45,368 nucleotides of DNA, taken from positions 1-45,368 of the forward strand of contig JAPLJZ010000112.1 in NCBI GenBank assembly GCA_026388335.1, in the 5' to 3' direction. Origin of the DNA: Deltaproteobacteria bacterium (GTDB lineage: Bacteria; Desulfobacterota; Syntrophia; Syntrophales; UBA8958). Position numbers and translations under genes: made by a program. Under the pieces are notes generated by a model. It worked only from the letters and a program-made list of their open reading frames with translations, did no database searches and was not told the DNA's origin. Below are positions 34,137 through 43,411 of this stretch, in pieces (positions within the stretch are counted from its first letter, which is position 1; the number at the start of each line of letters is the position of its first letter).

Positions 34137-34511
34137 TTATTCGTATCCCAGCGCCGCGAGCTGTTCTTCCGTCATGCCGAGGAAATGGGCGATTTCATGG
34201 ACGACGGTAATTTCGATCTCCTCCTCTAATTCCGCCAGGTTTCGGCAGGCATCTTCCAGGGGCTCCTGAAAGATGAAAATCGTATCCGGGAAGAGGGGCG
34301 GGTTGGTTTCAGACCGCTCCGGCAGGGAAATACCCCAATAGACGCCGAAGGGCGGGTCGTCTGGCGGTAGTGCGAGTTTTCTGATCATGTCACGGGATGG
34401 TCGTGGCTGGACGGAAATCACGATATTATCCAGGCGGGTGCGAATTTCCTTTGGAATGCGGTCGATGGCCCGTTTCACCGCCCTATCGAAGTCTTTGCCG
34501 CTGAGCTTCAT
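34137..34511 (-). CDS. Small zincin-like metalloprotease
   Basis: The 124-residue protein ends in the zinc-protease motif VVHEIAHFLGMTEEQL, with two histidines and a glutamate (HExxH) and a further acidic residue nearby. The upstream part has PDTIFIFQEPLEDACRNL. This matches the small bacterial zincin family, usually 110-140 residues; natural substrates are not known. The ATG at 34511 has GGGAGGTT upstream; the frame could extend to 34607 but that part lacks family sequence. It converges on the tRNA terminator. Confidence 0.85.
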   Translation of the reverse strand: MKLSGKDFDRAVKRAIDRIPKEIRTRLDNIVISVQPRPSRDMIRKLALPPDDPPFGVYWGISLPERSETNPPLFPDTIFIFQEPLEDACRNLAELEEEIEITVVHEIAHFLGMTEEQLAALGYE

Positions 34512-35117
34512 CCCCGTGCGAACCTCCCGTTGCCATAAACTTAGCTTGTGAAAAAAGCTAGTATGGTGTCCCCAGATGATCCTGTTTATGCCTCGTGCGT
34601 ATATCATGGATTGTCTTTTACCCGATAATAATAAATGTGTAAAACGATAATTATCGATGCTCAGCTTCGTTTATTACGTTCGTGATGAAAGAAAAACCGG
34701 AATTATCAAACTCTGTGAGTCCCCCGGCAACGCCGCGGGATTACTAAGGAGAATTCATCCGCTCGTGGTGCTGGTAAATCACCTCCGCCGTCAGCCCTCA
34801 TCGGCAACATTTCTCTTGTCCCTTCTTTTCTTTGACGTTGACAGAAAGATATTTATTCTCTAGACTTTGTAGGAGCGGACAAAAATTCTTTTGGGGATTG
34901 TGACAATACTGTCAGTGTGACCTCTTCTTCACGCTAAAGAGGCGGACAAAGGCATCGGCCTTGGTCTTCATATCTACTACACCATCATCCAGAGTCACGG
35001 CGGGAGGATCTGGGCAGAGAATAATGAAATGGGAGGGGCATCGTTTTTGCATCGAGTTCACCTCAGTGCAGAGATTGGACGATCCGAAACGCTGTCGATA
35101 CAGGGAATGTAGTCACA
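34512..35117. other. 606-base gene-free stretch upstream of the PAS kinase
   Basis: The first ~400 bases hold no supported gene. A short GC-rich hairpin lies at 34720-34740 (TCCC...GGGA around CGGC-AAC-GCCG). The last ~180 bases hold the histidine-kinase remnant listed separately. Confidence 0.5.
34921..35112 (+). pseudogene. C-terminal remnant of a histidine kinase ATPase domain
   Basis: In the frame ending TAG at 35110-35112 the codons from about 34942 read DKGIGLGLHIYYTIIQSHGG, then RIWAENNEMGGASF. This is the G2 box and final strands of a HATPase_c domain. Just before it, LFFTLK appears in another frame, matching the usual PFFTTKE that precedes this box. A one-base loss near 34935-34940 would explain the shift. 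No start codon or kinase core remains. It ends five bases before the intact multi-PAS kinase gene. Confidence 0.75.
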
Positions 35118-38100
35118 ATGAATACAGACAGTAAAATTATCCGATTCCCATCCGGCACATGGCATCTTCTGGCGGTGATCGTCACAACATTTGTAGCGAT
35201 TGTCGTCAGCATTTATTACCTTCGCTCCGGGCGGTTTATTGTTTTTCAGAATCTCTTTTATTTTCCCATCATCATTGCTTGCGTTTATTATCTGAGAAAG
35301 GGGTTTGTTTTTTCCGTTCTGCTGGCGTTATTTTATCTTTTTCTTATTTTCGCCTATACGTCAAATTCCACGATCATCCGTGAAGCCATCATCAGGGTGG
35401 CAATCTTTATTATGATTGCGGGGGTTGTATCGTTCCTGTCCCTGAAACGACAGCGGTCAGAGGAAGGGCAAAATCGTGCCCGATCCTGGCAGGAAGGGAT
35501 AAACCGGATCCTCGGTCTGGTTCTTGAACCTGTCCCATTTGATGAGAAGCTGAAGCGCATCACCGATGGCGTCGTTGAGACTTTCGGCGCAGATTTCTGC
35601 CGGATCTGGATTATCGGGAAAGGAGACCTGTGCAGCGCCGGCTGCATGCATGCCGAAGTTCTGGAAGGGCCGCATGTCTGCCGGTATCGTGATAAGTGCC
35701 TGTACCTGAAAGCCAGTTCGGGCAGATACACCCATATCGACGGGAAAGTCCACCGGCGCGTCCCGTTCGACGCCTACAAGATCGGGCGCATCGCATCCGG
35801 GGAAGAGATGAGATTCCTTACAAACGATGTCCGGCGCGATCCACGCGTCCATAATCATGAATGGGCGGAAAGTCTCGGACTGGTGGCATTTGCCGGTTAC
35901 CAGCTGCGACCTACGGATGGTGAAACCCTCGGAGTGCTGGCTCTCTTCGCGAAGTTCGAGATCTCCCCGGACATGGATGTCATCCTTGAGGGACTGAGCC
36001 GGGCCATTGCGCTTGTTATCCAGAAGGATATCGTGGAACGGGCGCTGGCAGAGAGGAATGAGACGCTTATTCGCATCCAAAAGGCCATAGAAAGCTCCAG
36101 TGAGGCCATTGGCATGGCAAGTCCTCAGGGGAGCCATTTCTACCAGAACAAGGCCTTTCTTGACCTGTTTGAATATTCGGTCGAAGAGTTCAACAACCCG
36201 TTAGCACCCATCACTGTGTATGCAGATCCTGAGGTGGGACGCGAGGTCTTCGAGACCATTATGCAGGGCGACCCCTGGATGGGTGAGACCATCATGGTAG
36301 CCAAGGGTGGGCGGCGATTTCCGGTTTTTTTGCGGGCAGATGCAGTCAAGGATGACAATGGCAACATTATTGGCTTGATTGGTATTCACACCGACATCAC
36401 CGAAAAAAAATTAGCTGAAGAAAAATTGAATAACCAGATGAGTTTTATCTCCGCGCTTCTCGATACCATTCCCAGTCCGATATTCTACAAGGATACTGCG
36501 GGGAAATATTTGGGCTGTAATCGCGCTTACGAGGAGATCATTGGTAAATCCAGAGAAGAGATTGTAGGTAAAGACATTTACGATTTATATCCTGCTGAAA
36601 TAGCTGATTTATATGCAGAGAAAGATCGGGAACTGTATGAACAACCAGGCAGCCAAAGCTATGATGGGAAGTTTAAGGTCGCAGATGGTACAGTTAGGGA
36701 CGTGATCATCAGTAAGGCTACGTACACAGATACCAGTAAGAATGTCGCCGGACTGGTTGGAATATTCATCGACATCACCGAGCGTAAGGAGGCGGAACGC
36801 ATCTACAAGGTCCTGGCGGAAAGCTCCTTTGCCGGCGTTTATGTCGTTCAGGACGGCATCTTCCGCTACCTGAACAAAAACGCCGCCCTCTACGCCGAAT
36901 ATGACCCGGAAGAGCTTATCGGCAGTCATGCCAGCGTCCTTGTCCACCCCGAGGATAAGGCTCATACGCGCCGCCGTGCCCGGGAGATGTTGAACGGACA
37001 GCGGCGCACCCCTTACGAATTCCGCATTGTCACCAAAAGCGGCGGCGTCCGCTGGATCATGGAGACCAGCAGCGCCATCGAATATCAGGGGCGACCCGCC
37101 ATCCTCGGCAACTCTATGGACGTAACCGAGAAGATGAACATGGAAAAAGCCCTCATGGAAAGCGAAGCGCGTTACCGGCAGCTCTTCGAGAATGCCGTCG
37201 AGGGGTTCTTCCAGAGCACCCCCCAGGGGACGTATATCTCCGTCAACCCCGCCTTCGCGAGGATGTACGGCTACGCATTCCCCGAGGAAATGATCGCTGC
37301 GGTGACGAATATCGGCGCGCAGTTGTATGTGTACCAGGAAGACCGGCGGGAGATCGGCAATCTTCTGGAAACGCAAGTATCCGTGGAGGACTTCGAGGCG
37401 GAGTTTCTTATGAAAGACGGCGCGCGGATCTGGGGAAGCATCAATGCCCGGGCCGTCCGGGACGACCGCGGACTGATAAGTTATTACGAGGGCACAATCG
37501 TCGATATTACGGAGCGGAAACGGGCGGAGGAAGAATTCCGCCGGCAGTACCGTTTTCTGCGGACCCTCCTGGATTCCATTCCCGTTCCCATCTATTATCT
37601 TGACGCACGGGGGACTTGCGGTGGGTGCAACCAAGCCTTCGCCGATTTCATCGCCCGGACAACCGAGGAGATTATCGGGACCCCCCTGCACGAACTATGG
37701 CAAGAGGGTATCGACGATTCCGGGCAACACCTGCTTTGGAGAGACGGAGGCGCCCTGGAGGGCCAGGTTTACGAAACCATTCTGACCCGCGCCGATGCCG
37801 TCCCCCGGAATGTCATCGTCGCCAAGGCCCCCTTCTTTAATCTCGACGGCTCCCGGGGCGGCGAAATCGGGTCTTTTATCGATATCACGGACCGCAAGGA
37901 AGTGGAAAGGGAGCTGGAGATCTACCGTCACCACCTGGAGGATCTGGTCCGGGAGCGCACGGACGGCCTGGAACTGGAGATTGCGGAACATCGCCGTACG
38001 GAGCAGGCACTGCGCCGGGCGAAGGATGACGCCGAAGCGGCCAACCGCGCCAAAAGCGCCTTTCTGGCCAACATGAGCCACGAATTAAGGACGCCTCTGA

Positions 38101-38786
38101 ACGCCGTCATCGGCTTCTCGGACGTCCTGAACAAGCAATACTTCGGTCCCCTCAACGATAAACAAGAGGAATACGTCCAGGACATCGCCGCCAGCGGGCA
38201 GCACCTCCTGGAACTTATCAACGAGATCCTCGATCTGGCCAAGATCGAGTCAGGGAAAGATGATCTTTACTATGGCCCCATATCCTTGCCGGAGCTGCTG
38301 GTCAACAGTCTGTCCATGATCAAGGAAAAGGCCCGGCGCCACGACATTGAGGTGTGCGTAGAGGCGGAGGAGCGTCTCGCCGGGATAACGGTAACGGCGG
38401 ACGCCCGGAAGCTGAAACAAGTCTTGTATAATCTCCTGTCGAATGCGACGAAGTTCACCCCCGACGGCGGGCGGATTGCCGTCCTGGCCAGGGCGATTGA
38501 CGATACCGCGTCCGGGGAGAAGAGCGGCGACAGGTTCATCGAGGTATCCGTGACGGACACGGGCGTCGGGCTTGCCCCGGAGGATCTGGAGAAGATCTTT
38601 GAGGCGTTTTATCAGGTCTATGACCCCACCAGGGGCAAGAACCCGGGGACGGGCCTGGGTCTTTCCCTGTCACGCCGGATCATCGCTATGCACGGAGGAC
38701 GGATCTGGGCCGAAAGCGCCGGGCCGGGGCAGGGCAGCGCCTTTATCTTCCGGATTCCCTGCGCCCCTCCCCAAGACATTTTATAG
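35118..38786 (+). CDS. Membrane sensor histidine kinase with GAF-like and five PAS domains
   Basis: The 1222-residue kinase has four membrane helices (about residues 14-110), a GAF-like domain (about 118-305), five PAS domains (about 312-435, 437-560, 562-678, 679-805, 807-930; several end in DITE/DITD), a coiled coil, then HisKA with H988 in NMSHELRTPLNAVIGF, and a HATPase domain with DTGVGLAPED and GTGLGLSLSRR. It has no receiver domain, so it must pass phosphate to a separate protein, perhaps the receiver at 38845. Within the GAF-like domain C172, C176, C188 and C194 cluster and could bind metal, an Fe-S cluster or sense redox. No good ribosome site is visible before the ATG. Confidence 0.9.
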   Translation: MNTDSKIIRFPSGTWHLLAVIVTTFVAIVVSIYYLRSGRFIVFQNLFYFPIIIACVYYLRKGFVFSVLLALFYLFLIFAYTSNSTIIREAIIRVAIFIMIAGVVSFLSLKRQRSEEGQNRARSWQEGINRILGLVLEPVPFDEKLKRITDGVVETFGADFCRIWIIGKGDLCSAGCMHAEVLEGPHVCRYRDKCLYLKASSGRYTHIDGKVHRRVPFDAYKIGRIASGEEMRFLTNDVRRDPRVHNHEWAESLGLVAFAGYQLRPTDGETLGVLALFAKFEISPDMDVILEGLSRAIALVIQKDIVERALAERNETLIRIQKAIESSSEAIGMASPQGSHFYQNKAFLDLFEYSVEEFNNPLAPITVYADPEVGREVFETIMQGDPWMGETIMVAKGGRRFPVFLRADAVKDDNGNIIGLIGIHTDITEKKLAEEKLNNQMSFISALLDTIPSPIFYKDTAGKYLGCNRAYEEIIGKSREEIVGKDIYDLYPAEIADLYAEKDRELYEQPGSQSYDGKFKVADGTVRDVIISKATYTDTSKNVAGLVGIFIDITERKEAERIYKVLAESSFAGVYVVQDGIFRYLNKNAALYAEYDPEELIGSHASVLVHPEDKAHTRRRAREMLNGQRRTPYEFRIVTKSGGVRWIMETSSAIEYQGRPAILGNSMDVTEKMNMEKALMESEARYRQLFENAVEGFFQSTPQGTYISVNPAFARMYGYAFPEEMIAAVTNIGAQLYVYQEDRREIGNLLETQVSVEDFEAEFLMKDGARIWGSINARAVRDDRGLISYYEGTIVDITERKRAEEEFRRQYRFLRTLLDSIPVPIYYLDARGTCGGCNQAFADFIARTTEEIIGTPLHELWQEGIDDSGQHLLWRDGGALEGQVYETILTRADAVPRNVIVAKAPFFNLDGSRGGEIGSFIDITDRKEVERELEIYRHHLEDLVRERTDGLELEIAEHRRTEQALRRAKDDAEAANRAKSAFLANMSHELRTPLNAVIGFSDVLNKQYFGPLNDKQEEYVQDIAASGQHLLELINEILDLAKIESGKDDLYYGPISLPELLVNSLSMIKEKARRHDIEVCVEAEERLAGITVTADARKLKQVLYNLLSNATKFTPDGGRIAVLARAIDDTASGEKSGDRFIEVSVTDTGVGLAPEDLEKIFEAFYQVYDPTRGKNPGTGLGLSLSRRIIAMHGGRIWAESAGPGQGSAFIFRIPCAPPQDIL

Positions 38787-38844
38787 TGGTAAAGGGGAAT
38801 ATTTATAGCATTAATATTAATACTATGTAGAAGGAGTCTATTTT

Positions 38845-39225
38845 ATGGCGACAACCCCTGTACGGATACTCTGCGTCGATGATGAACCGTTGGCCCTCAA
38901 GTTGATGGAGGCCCAGCTTGTCCCCCGGGGATACGAGGTCTTTAAGGCCCCCGACGGCGCCACGGCGCTGCGCCTCGTGAAGGAGATCCGCCCCCACATT
39001 GTCCTGCTCGATATCATGATGCCGGGCATGGACGGTATTGAGACCCTCGCGGAAATCCTGAAGATCGATCCGAACGTAGGCGTCATCATGGTCACGGCCG
39101 TCACGGACGACGAAATCGCCCAGCAGGCCGTTGAATTAGGGGCCTTTGACTACGTTACCAAGCCCATCAATTTCGATTACCTGGAAACGGCGCTTCTGGT
39201 CAAGTACATCATGCAGATCGGATAG
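38845..39225 (+). CDS. Single-domain response regulator (receiver only)
   Basis: A 126-residue CheY-like receiver. Acid pocket D12-D13, phospho-acceptor D56 in LLDIMMPG, switch threonine T84 and K106 are all present. No output domain follows, so it acts as a phosphate shuttle or controls a partner by binding. AAGGAG precedes the ATG. It follows the multi-PAS kinase by 58 bases and is the likely first acceptor of its phosphate. Confidence 0.92.
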   Translation: MATTPVRILCVDDEPLALKLMEAQLVPRGYEVFKAPDGATALRLVKEIRPHIVLLDIMMPGMDGIETLAEILKIDPNVGVIMVTAVTDDEIAQQAVELGAFDYVTKPINFDYLETALLVKYIMQIG

Positions 39226-39322
39226 GATGGATGTTTCAACCCGGCAAGGGAAAGCAAGAATATGGGTATTTACTGGCTCCTATGAATGAACCGCCGCCGG
39301 TCGGAACATGAAAGGAATTTCT

Positions 39323-40588
39323 ATGGAGACGAATCGTCTGCCTCCCCTGCGAGTCTTGATCGTTGAAGACTCGGAAGACGATGCCGAACTGTTGCTCCGC
39401 AAGCTTCGCCAAGGCGGTTATGAACCCTTGCACACGCGGGTGGAGACCGCCGAGGAAATGGGCGCCGCCCTTAGATCGGGGCCATGGGACTTAATTGTAA
39501 GCGATTATAGGATGCCCCGGTTCAGCGGTCTGCAGGCCTTGGCGCTTTTGAGGGGAACGGGGCTGGACGTCCCCTTCCTGATCGTTTCCGGAAACATCGG
39601 TGAAGATACCGCGGTTGAAGCCATGAAGGCCGGCGCCCACGACTATATCATGAAAGATAGATTGCAGCGCCTGATCCCGGCCATCAGGCGCGAACTGAAA
39701 GAAGCGGAGGGAAGAAGGCTGCGCAAACAGGCGGAGGACGCCTTGCTGAAGAAGCACGAGGAGCTTGAAGCGGCCCATGCGGAACTGAAGCAGGCCCAGG
39801 CCCGGGTCATCCAGCAGGAAAAGATGGCTTCCATCGGTCAACTTGCCGCGGGCATCACCCATGAGATCAACAACCCCATGTCTTTCATTACGGGCAATCT
39901 CGGTATTCTAAAGACCTATCTGGAAAGCATCACCAAAACCATCGCAACGCAGGAAGAGATCGCCATAAACCATGCTCCGCCGGCGGCCCTGGCGGCCCTT
40001 CAGGACCTGAAAAAGAAGATGAAGATCGATTACATCCTCAAAGATGTCGTACATCTCATCGATCAGTCCTTGGAGGGGGCCGACCGGGTCCGGAAAATCG
40101 TGTCTGATCTCAAGACCTTCTCACGGATGGAGGAGGAGGCATACATGATCGAGGACATCAATGCGGCGCTTAACAGCACCATAAACATCGTCTGGAACGA
40201 GATCAAGTACAAGGCGGAACTGGTGAAGGAATTCGGGGAACTTCCCCTGACCCGTTGCAACATCAGCCATCTGAACCAGGTCTTCATGAACCTTTTGGTG
40301 AATGCCGCGCAGGCCATCGAGAAGTGGGGGAAGATCACCGTAAGGACCTGGACGCAGGGAGAAGATATTTATGCCTCGGTATCGGACACGGGAAACGGCA
40401 TTCCGGAGGAGAACCGAAAGAAGATTTTCGAACCCTTCTTCACGACGAAGGCAGCGGGCAAGGGAACCGGCCTGGGCTTGAGCATCTCCTATGACATTGT
40501 CAGGCGTCACAACGGTGATCTCACTGTGGAGAGTAAGGTCGGGGAAGGGACTACCTTCACGGTAAGGATACCGATTGTGAGATCGTGA
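39323..40588 (+). CDS. REC-first histidine kinase (receiver + HisKA + HATPase)
   Basis: A 421-residue soluble protein. An N-terminal receiver (residues ~8-130, D61 in VSDYRMP, K in YIMKDRL) leads via a coiled coil into a kinase core with H180 in [11 protein letters not shown], and ATPase boxes DTGNGIPEE and [11 protein letters not shown]. The receiver before the kinase suggests that upstream phosphorylation controls kinase activity. ATG 39323 is preferred over 39308 because AAAGGA lies just upstream. The stop overlaps the start region of the next gene, so they are coupled. Confidence 0.88.
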   Translation: METNRLPPLRVLIVEDSEDDAELLLRKLRQGGYEPLHTRVETAEEMGAALRSGPWDLIVSDYRMPRFSGLQALALLRGTGLDVPFLIVSGNIGEDTAVEAMKAGAHDYIMKDRLQRLIPAIRRELKEAEGRRLRKQAEDALLKKHEELEAAHAELKQAQARVIQQEKMASIGQLAAGITHEINNPMSFITGNLGILKTYLESITKTIATQEEIAINHAPPAALAALQDLKKKMKIDYILKDVVHLIDQSLEGADRVRKIVSDLKTFSRMEEEAYMIEDINAALNSTINIVWNEIKYKAELVKEFGELPLTRCNISHLNQVFMNLLVNAAQAIEKWGKITVRTWTQGEDIYASVSDTGNGIPEENRKKIFEPFFTTKAAGKGTGLGLSISYDIVRRHNGDLTVESKVGEGTTFTVRIPIVRS

Positions 40589-40596
40589 GGATTTTC

Positions 40597-42258
40597 ATGG
40601 AAGAAATAAAAGAACAAAAGACCCGGACAAAAATTGTGGTTGTGGACGATGAGCTTCAAGTGCTCGATTCCATCCACAGAGTTCTGGATGGCGAGCTTTA
40701 CGAGGTTTTGACGGCAACATCCGCAGCGGAGGCGTTTTCACTACTGGATCCCTCGCCCGCCGCGGTGATCATCGCGGATTACCGCATGCCGGGAATGAAC
40801 GGTGTGCAATTCCTGAAGGAGGTATTAAAAAAATGGCCCGATACTATCCGGATCATCCTGTCCGGCTATGCAGATATCCAGTCAGTTGTCGATGCGATTA
40901 ATGAAGGACAGATTTATAAATTCATTACCAAACCCTGGGATAATCTGGAGCTGCAAATTACAATCGCCAACGCCGTTGATCGATATGAAATGTCCAGGAA
41001 GAATAAGCAGCTCATGGACGACCTGAGGCAATTAGTGGATAAACACGAGCATGCCGAACAGCTCTACAAGAATTTGACAGAGCAATCCTTTGCCGGTGTT
41101 TATGTCGTTCAGGACGGCGTCTTCAAGTTAATTAACGATAATGCCGCCTCTTATGCCGGCTATACCGCCGCCGAGTTGAGGGGAAAACCCTCGAACATCA
41201 TGCTTGTCCATCCGGATGATCGGGAGGACCATGCACGTAAATCCAGCGAGATGCTAAAAGGGAAACGCAAGGACCCCTATAGGTTCAGGATACTTACCAA
41301 GGACGGGCAGATCCGGTGGATCATGGAGACGCTTGTTTCGATCCAATATGACGGCCACCCGGCCATCCTGGGAAACTCCATGGATATAACCTCCCAGAAG
41401 CAGATGGAGGAGCAACTGGTCAGCACTTTGAATCAACTTGAGAAGGCATATGGCGATCTGGCTTCTGTTCAGGCAAAAATCATCCAGCAGCAAAAGATGG
41501 CATCCATCGGGCAGCTTTCGGCAGGTATCGCCCACGAAATCAATAATCCAATGGGATTCATATTGGGAAACCTCGGTGTCCTTGAGATATACGCCAGGAA
41601 TATAGAATCAATAATCAACATCCAGCGGGATTTCCTCAGTTATTCATCGACTCCGGAGAGGCTGAAGGATGTGGAATCAGAATGGAAACGATTGAAGATC
41701 GATCGCATTCTCGGCGATATTCATAAACTCATCCGGGAGTCGGTTGCAGGGGCCGACCGCATAAAGAAGATCGTGGCGGACTTGATGAGATTTTCCATGT
41801 CCGATGAATTGGAGCACAAACCAGATGACATCAACGCCGGTCTTTTAAGCGTGCTCAGTATGCTGAAGAATGATATTTTGAAAGAGGCAACGCTGATAGA
41901 GGACTGGGGACAACTGCCCCTGACTCGTTGCAACATCGGACAACTCAGCCAGGCATTCATGGGTATCATGAAAAACGCCGCGCAAGCCGTTGGCCGCAAG
42001 GGCGAGATCAGGGTCGCTACCCGGCAGGAAAATAACCTCATCGTCGTTTCTATATCGGATACGGGAGTAGGCATCCCTGATGACTTGAAGGAGAGGATAT
42101 TCGAACCCTTTTTCACGACCAGAGAGGTGGGCCAAGGCATGGGTTTGGGGCTGAGTACGGCTTATGATATTATCAAGAAACACAATGGGGAGATAACGCT
42201 GGAAAGCGCGGTTGGAAAAGGATCGACTTTCACCATTCGGATACCGGTTGTAAGGTAG
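40597..42258 (+). CDS. REC-PAS histidine kinase
   Basis: A 553-residue protein with a receiver (D61 in IADYRMPGMNG, then LSGYADIQS and KFITKPW), a PAS domain (~158-275) and a kinase core with H313 in IAHEINNP plus ATPase boxes DTGVGIPDD and GMGLGLSTAYD. The PAS domain is very close to the third PAS of the membrane kinase at 35118 (both contain SFAGVYVVQDG and RWIMET, and both end ILGNSMD), so the domain was copied within this cluster. ATG 40597 follows GTGAGGATTTTC; a GTG at 40585 is an alternative. It lies nine bases after the previous stop. Confidence 0.88.
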   Translation: MEEIKEQKTRTKIVVVDDELQVLDSIHRVLDGELYEVLTATSAAEAFSLLDPSPAAVIIADYRMPGMNGVQFLKEVLKKWPDTIRIILSGYADIQSVVDAINEGQIYKFITKPWDNLELQITIANAVDRYEMSRKNKQLMDDLRQLVDKHEHAEQLYKNLTEQSFAGVYVVQDGVFKLINDNAASYAGYTAAELRGKPSNIMLVHPDDREDHARKSSEMLKGKRKDPYRFRILTKDGQIRWIMETLVSIQYDGHPAILGNSMDITSQKQMEEQLVSTLNQLEKAYGDLASVQAKIIQQQKMASIGQLSAGIAHEINNPMGFILGNLGVLEIYARNIESIINIQRDFLSYSSTPERLKDVESEWKRLKIDRILGDIHKLIRESVAGADRIKKIVADLMRFSMSDELEHKPDDINAGLLSVLSMLKNDILKEATLIEDWGQLPLTRCNIGQLSQAFMGIMKNAAQAVGRKGEIRVATRQENNLIVVSISDTGVGIPDDLKERIFEPFFTTREVGQGMGLGLSTAYDIIKKHNGEITLESAVGKGSTFTIRIPVVR

Positions 42259-42273
42259 TATGAAAGGAATACC

Positions 42274-43377
42274 ATGACCAGTACAGCCGAAGAAAAGGAA
42301 ATAATCCGTATCCTGGCGGTGGACGACGAACCATTCGTACTTGATGCCATCAAAAGGCTTCTGAATGAGGACCATTACGAGATATTCACGGCCTCTTCCG
42401 GCACGGAGGGCCTTTCCCTCATGGACATCTTCCCCATTCAGATCGTCATATCTGATTATCGGATGCCGGAGATGAACGGTGTCGAATTTCTCAGGGAGGT
42501 CTGCCGGCTGTGGCCCGATACGATCCGCATTGTCCTTTCCGGCTACGCGGATATTCAAGCAGTGATTGCCGCCATCAATGAAGGACAGATCTATAAGTTC
42601 ATGGCGAAACCCTGGAATAACGAAGACCTGAGGATCACCATCGTCAATGCCATCGATCGTTACCGGTTGCTTCAGGAGAATATGCGACTCACGGAAGACC
42701 TTAAATGGAAAAACAAGGCATTGCAGAAATTCAATAAAATGCTTGAAGAAACCGTTGCTGAGCGGACTTATGAATTGAAGAAAAGCATGGAAAGAACGGA
42801 GAGGGCCTTCGAGGCAACCATTCTGGTCATCTCCAGCATAATCGAAGCAAGAGACCCATACACGGCAGGGCACCAGCAGCGTACAGCCGCTCTTGCCTCA
42901 TCCATCGGTCGCGAGCTCGGCCTCTCTGACGAGATGATCGACGGGCTGCAAATGGCGGCCACGATTCATGATATCGGCAAGATATCCGTCCCCGCTGAGA
43001 TCCTCTGCAAGTCATCCCCCTTGACGGATACGGAACGATCCCTGATCAGGGTTCATGTCCAGGCTGGCTGCGATATCCTCAAGGACATCGTTTTCCCGTG
43101 GTCCATCGCGAAAATAGTCCTTCAGCACCATGAACGGATGGACGGCTCCGGTTATCCGTTGGGTCTGAAGGGTCCGGTCATTTTGACGGAAGCAAGGATC
43201 CTTGCCGTTGCCGATGTCGTCGAGGCCATGGCCTCTTATCGGCCTTACCGTGCCGCCCTTGGCATTGAATCTGCGCTTGACGAGATCCGAACATATAAAA
43301 ATGTCAGATATGACGCGACGGTGGTGGACGCATGCCTGAGGCTCTTTGAAGAAAAAAAATATTGTTTGCAGTCCTGA
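42274..43377 (+). CDS. Response regulator with HD-GYP c-di-GMP phosphodiesterase domain (RpfG-like)
   Basis: A 367-residue protein. The receiver (~residues 10-130) has D61 in ISDYRMPEMNG and the family stretch LSGYADIQAVIAAINEGQIY. After a coiled coil comes an HD-GYP domain with HDIGK (H232-D233), HHERMDGSGYP (GYP at 293-295) and ADVVEAM. HD-GYP enzymes break down cyclic di-GMP. It starts 15 bases after the preceding kinase and likely is an output of the cluster. Key catalytic residues are all present. Confidence 0.92.
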   Translation: MTSTAEEKEIIRILAVDDEPFVLDAIKRLLNEDHYEIFTASSGTEGLSLMDIFPIQIVISDYRMPEMNGVEFLREVCRLWPDTIRIVLSGYADIQAVIAAINEGQIYKFMAKPWNNEDLRITIVNAIDRYRLLQENMRLTEDLKWKNKALQKFNKMLEETVAERTYELKKSMERTERAFEATILVISSIIEARDPYTAGHQQRTAALASSIGRELGLSDEMIDGLQMAATIHDIGKISVPAEILCKSSPLTDTERSLIRVHVQAGCDILKDIVFPWSIAKIVLQHHERMDGSGYPLGLKGPVILTEARILAVADVVEAMASYRPYRAALGIESALDEIRTYKNVRYDATVVDACLRLFEEKKYCLQS

Positions 43378-43411
43378 AAGAGCAGCGATGTGGCTAAAGG
43401 ATAAATGTGTT

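Noticed and set aside
34720-34740. GC-rich hairpin considered as riboswitch or small RNA
   Set aside because: No conserved riboswitch core around it and no downstream gene in a suitable place.
34657-34863. 68-codon plus-strand frame
   Set aside because: No ribosome site, family motif or typical composition; treated as chance.
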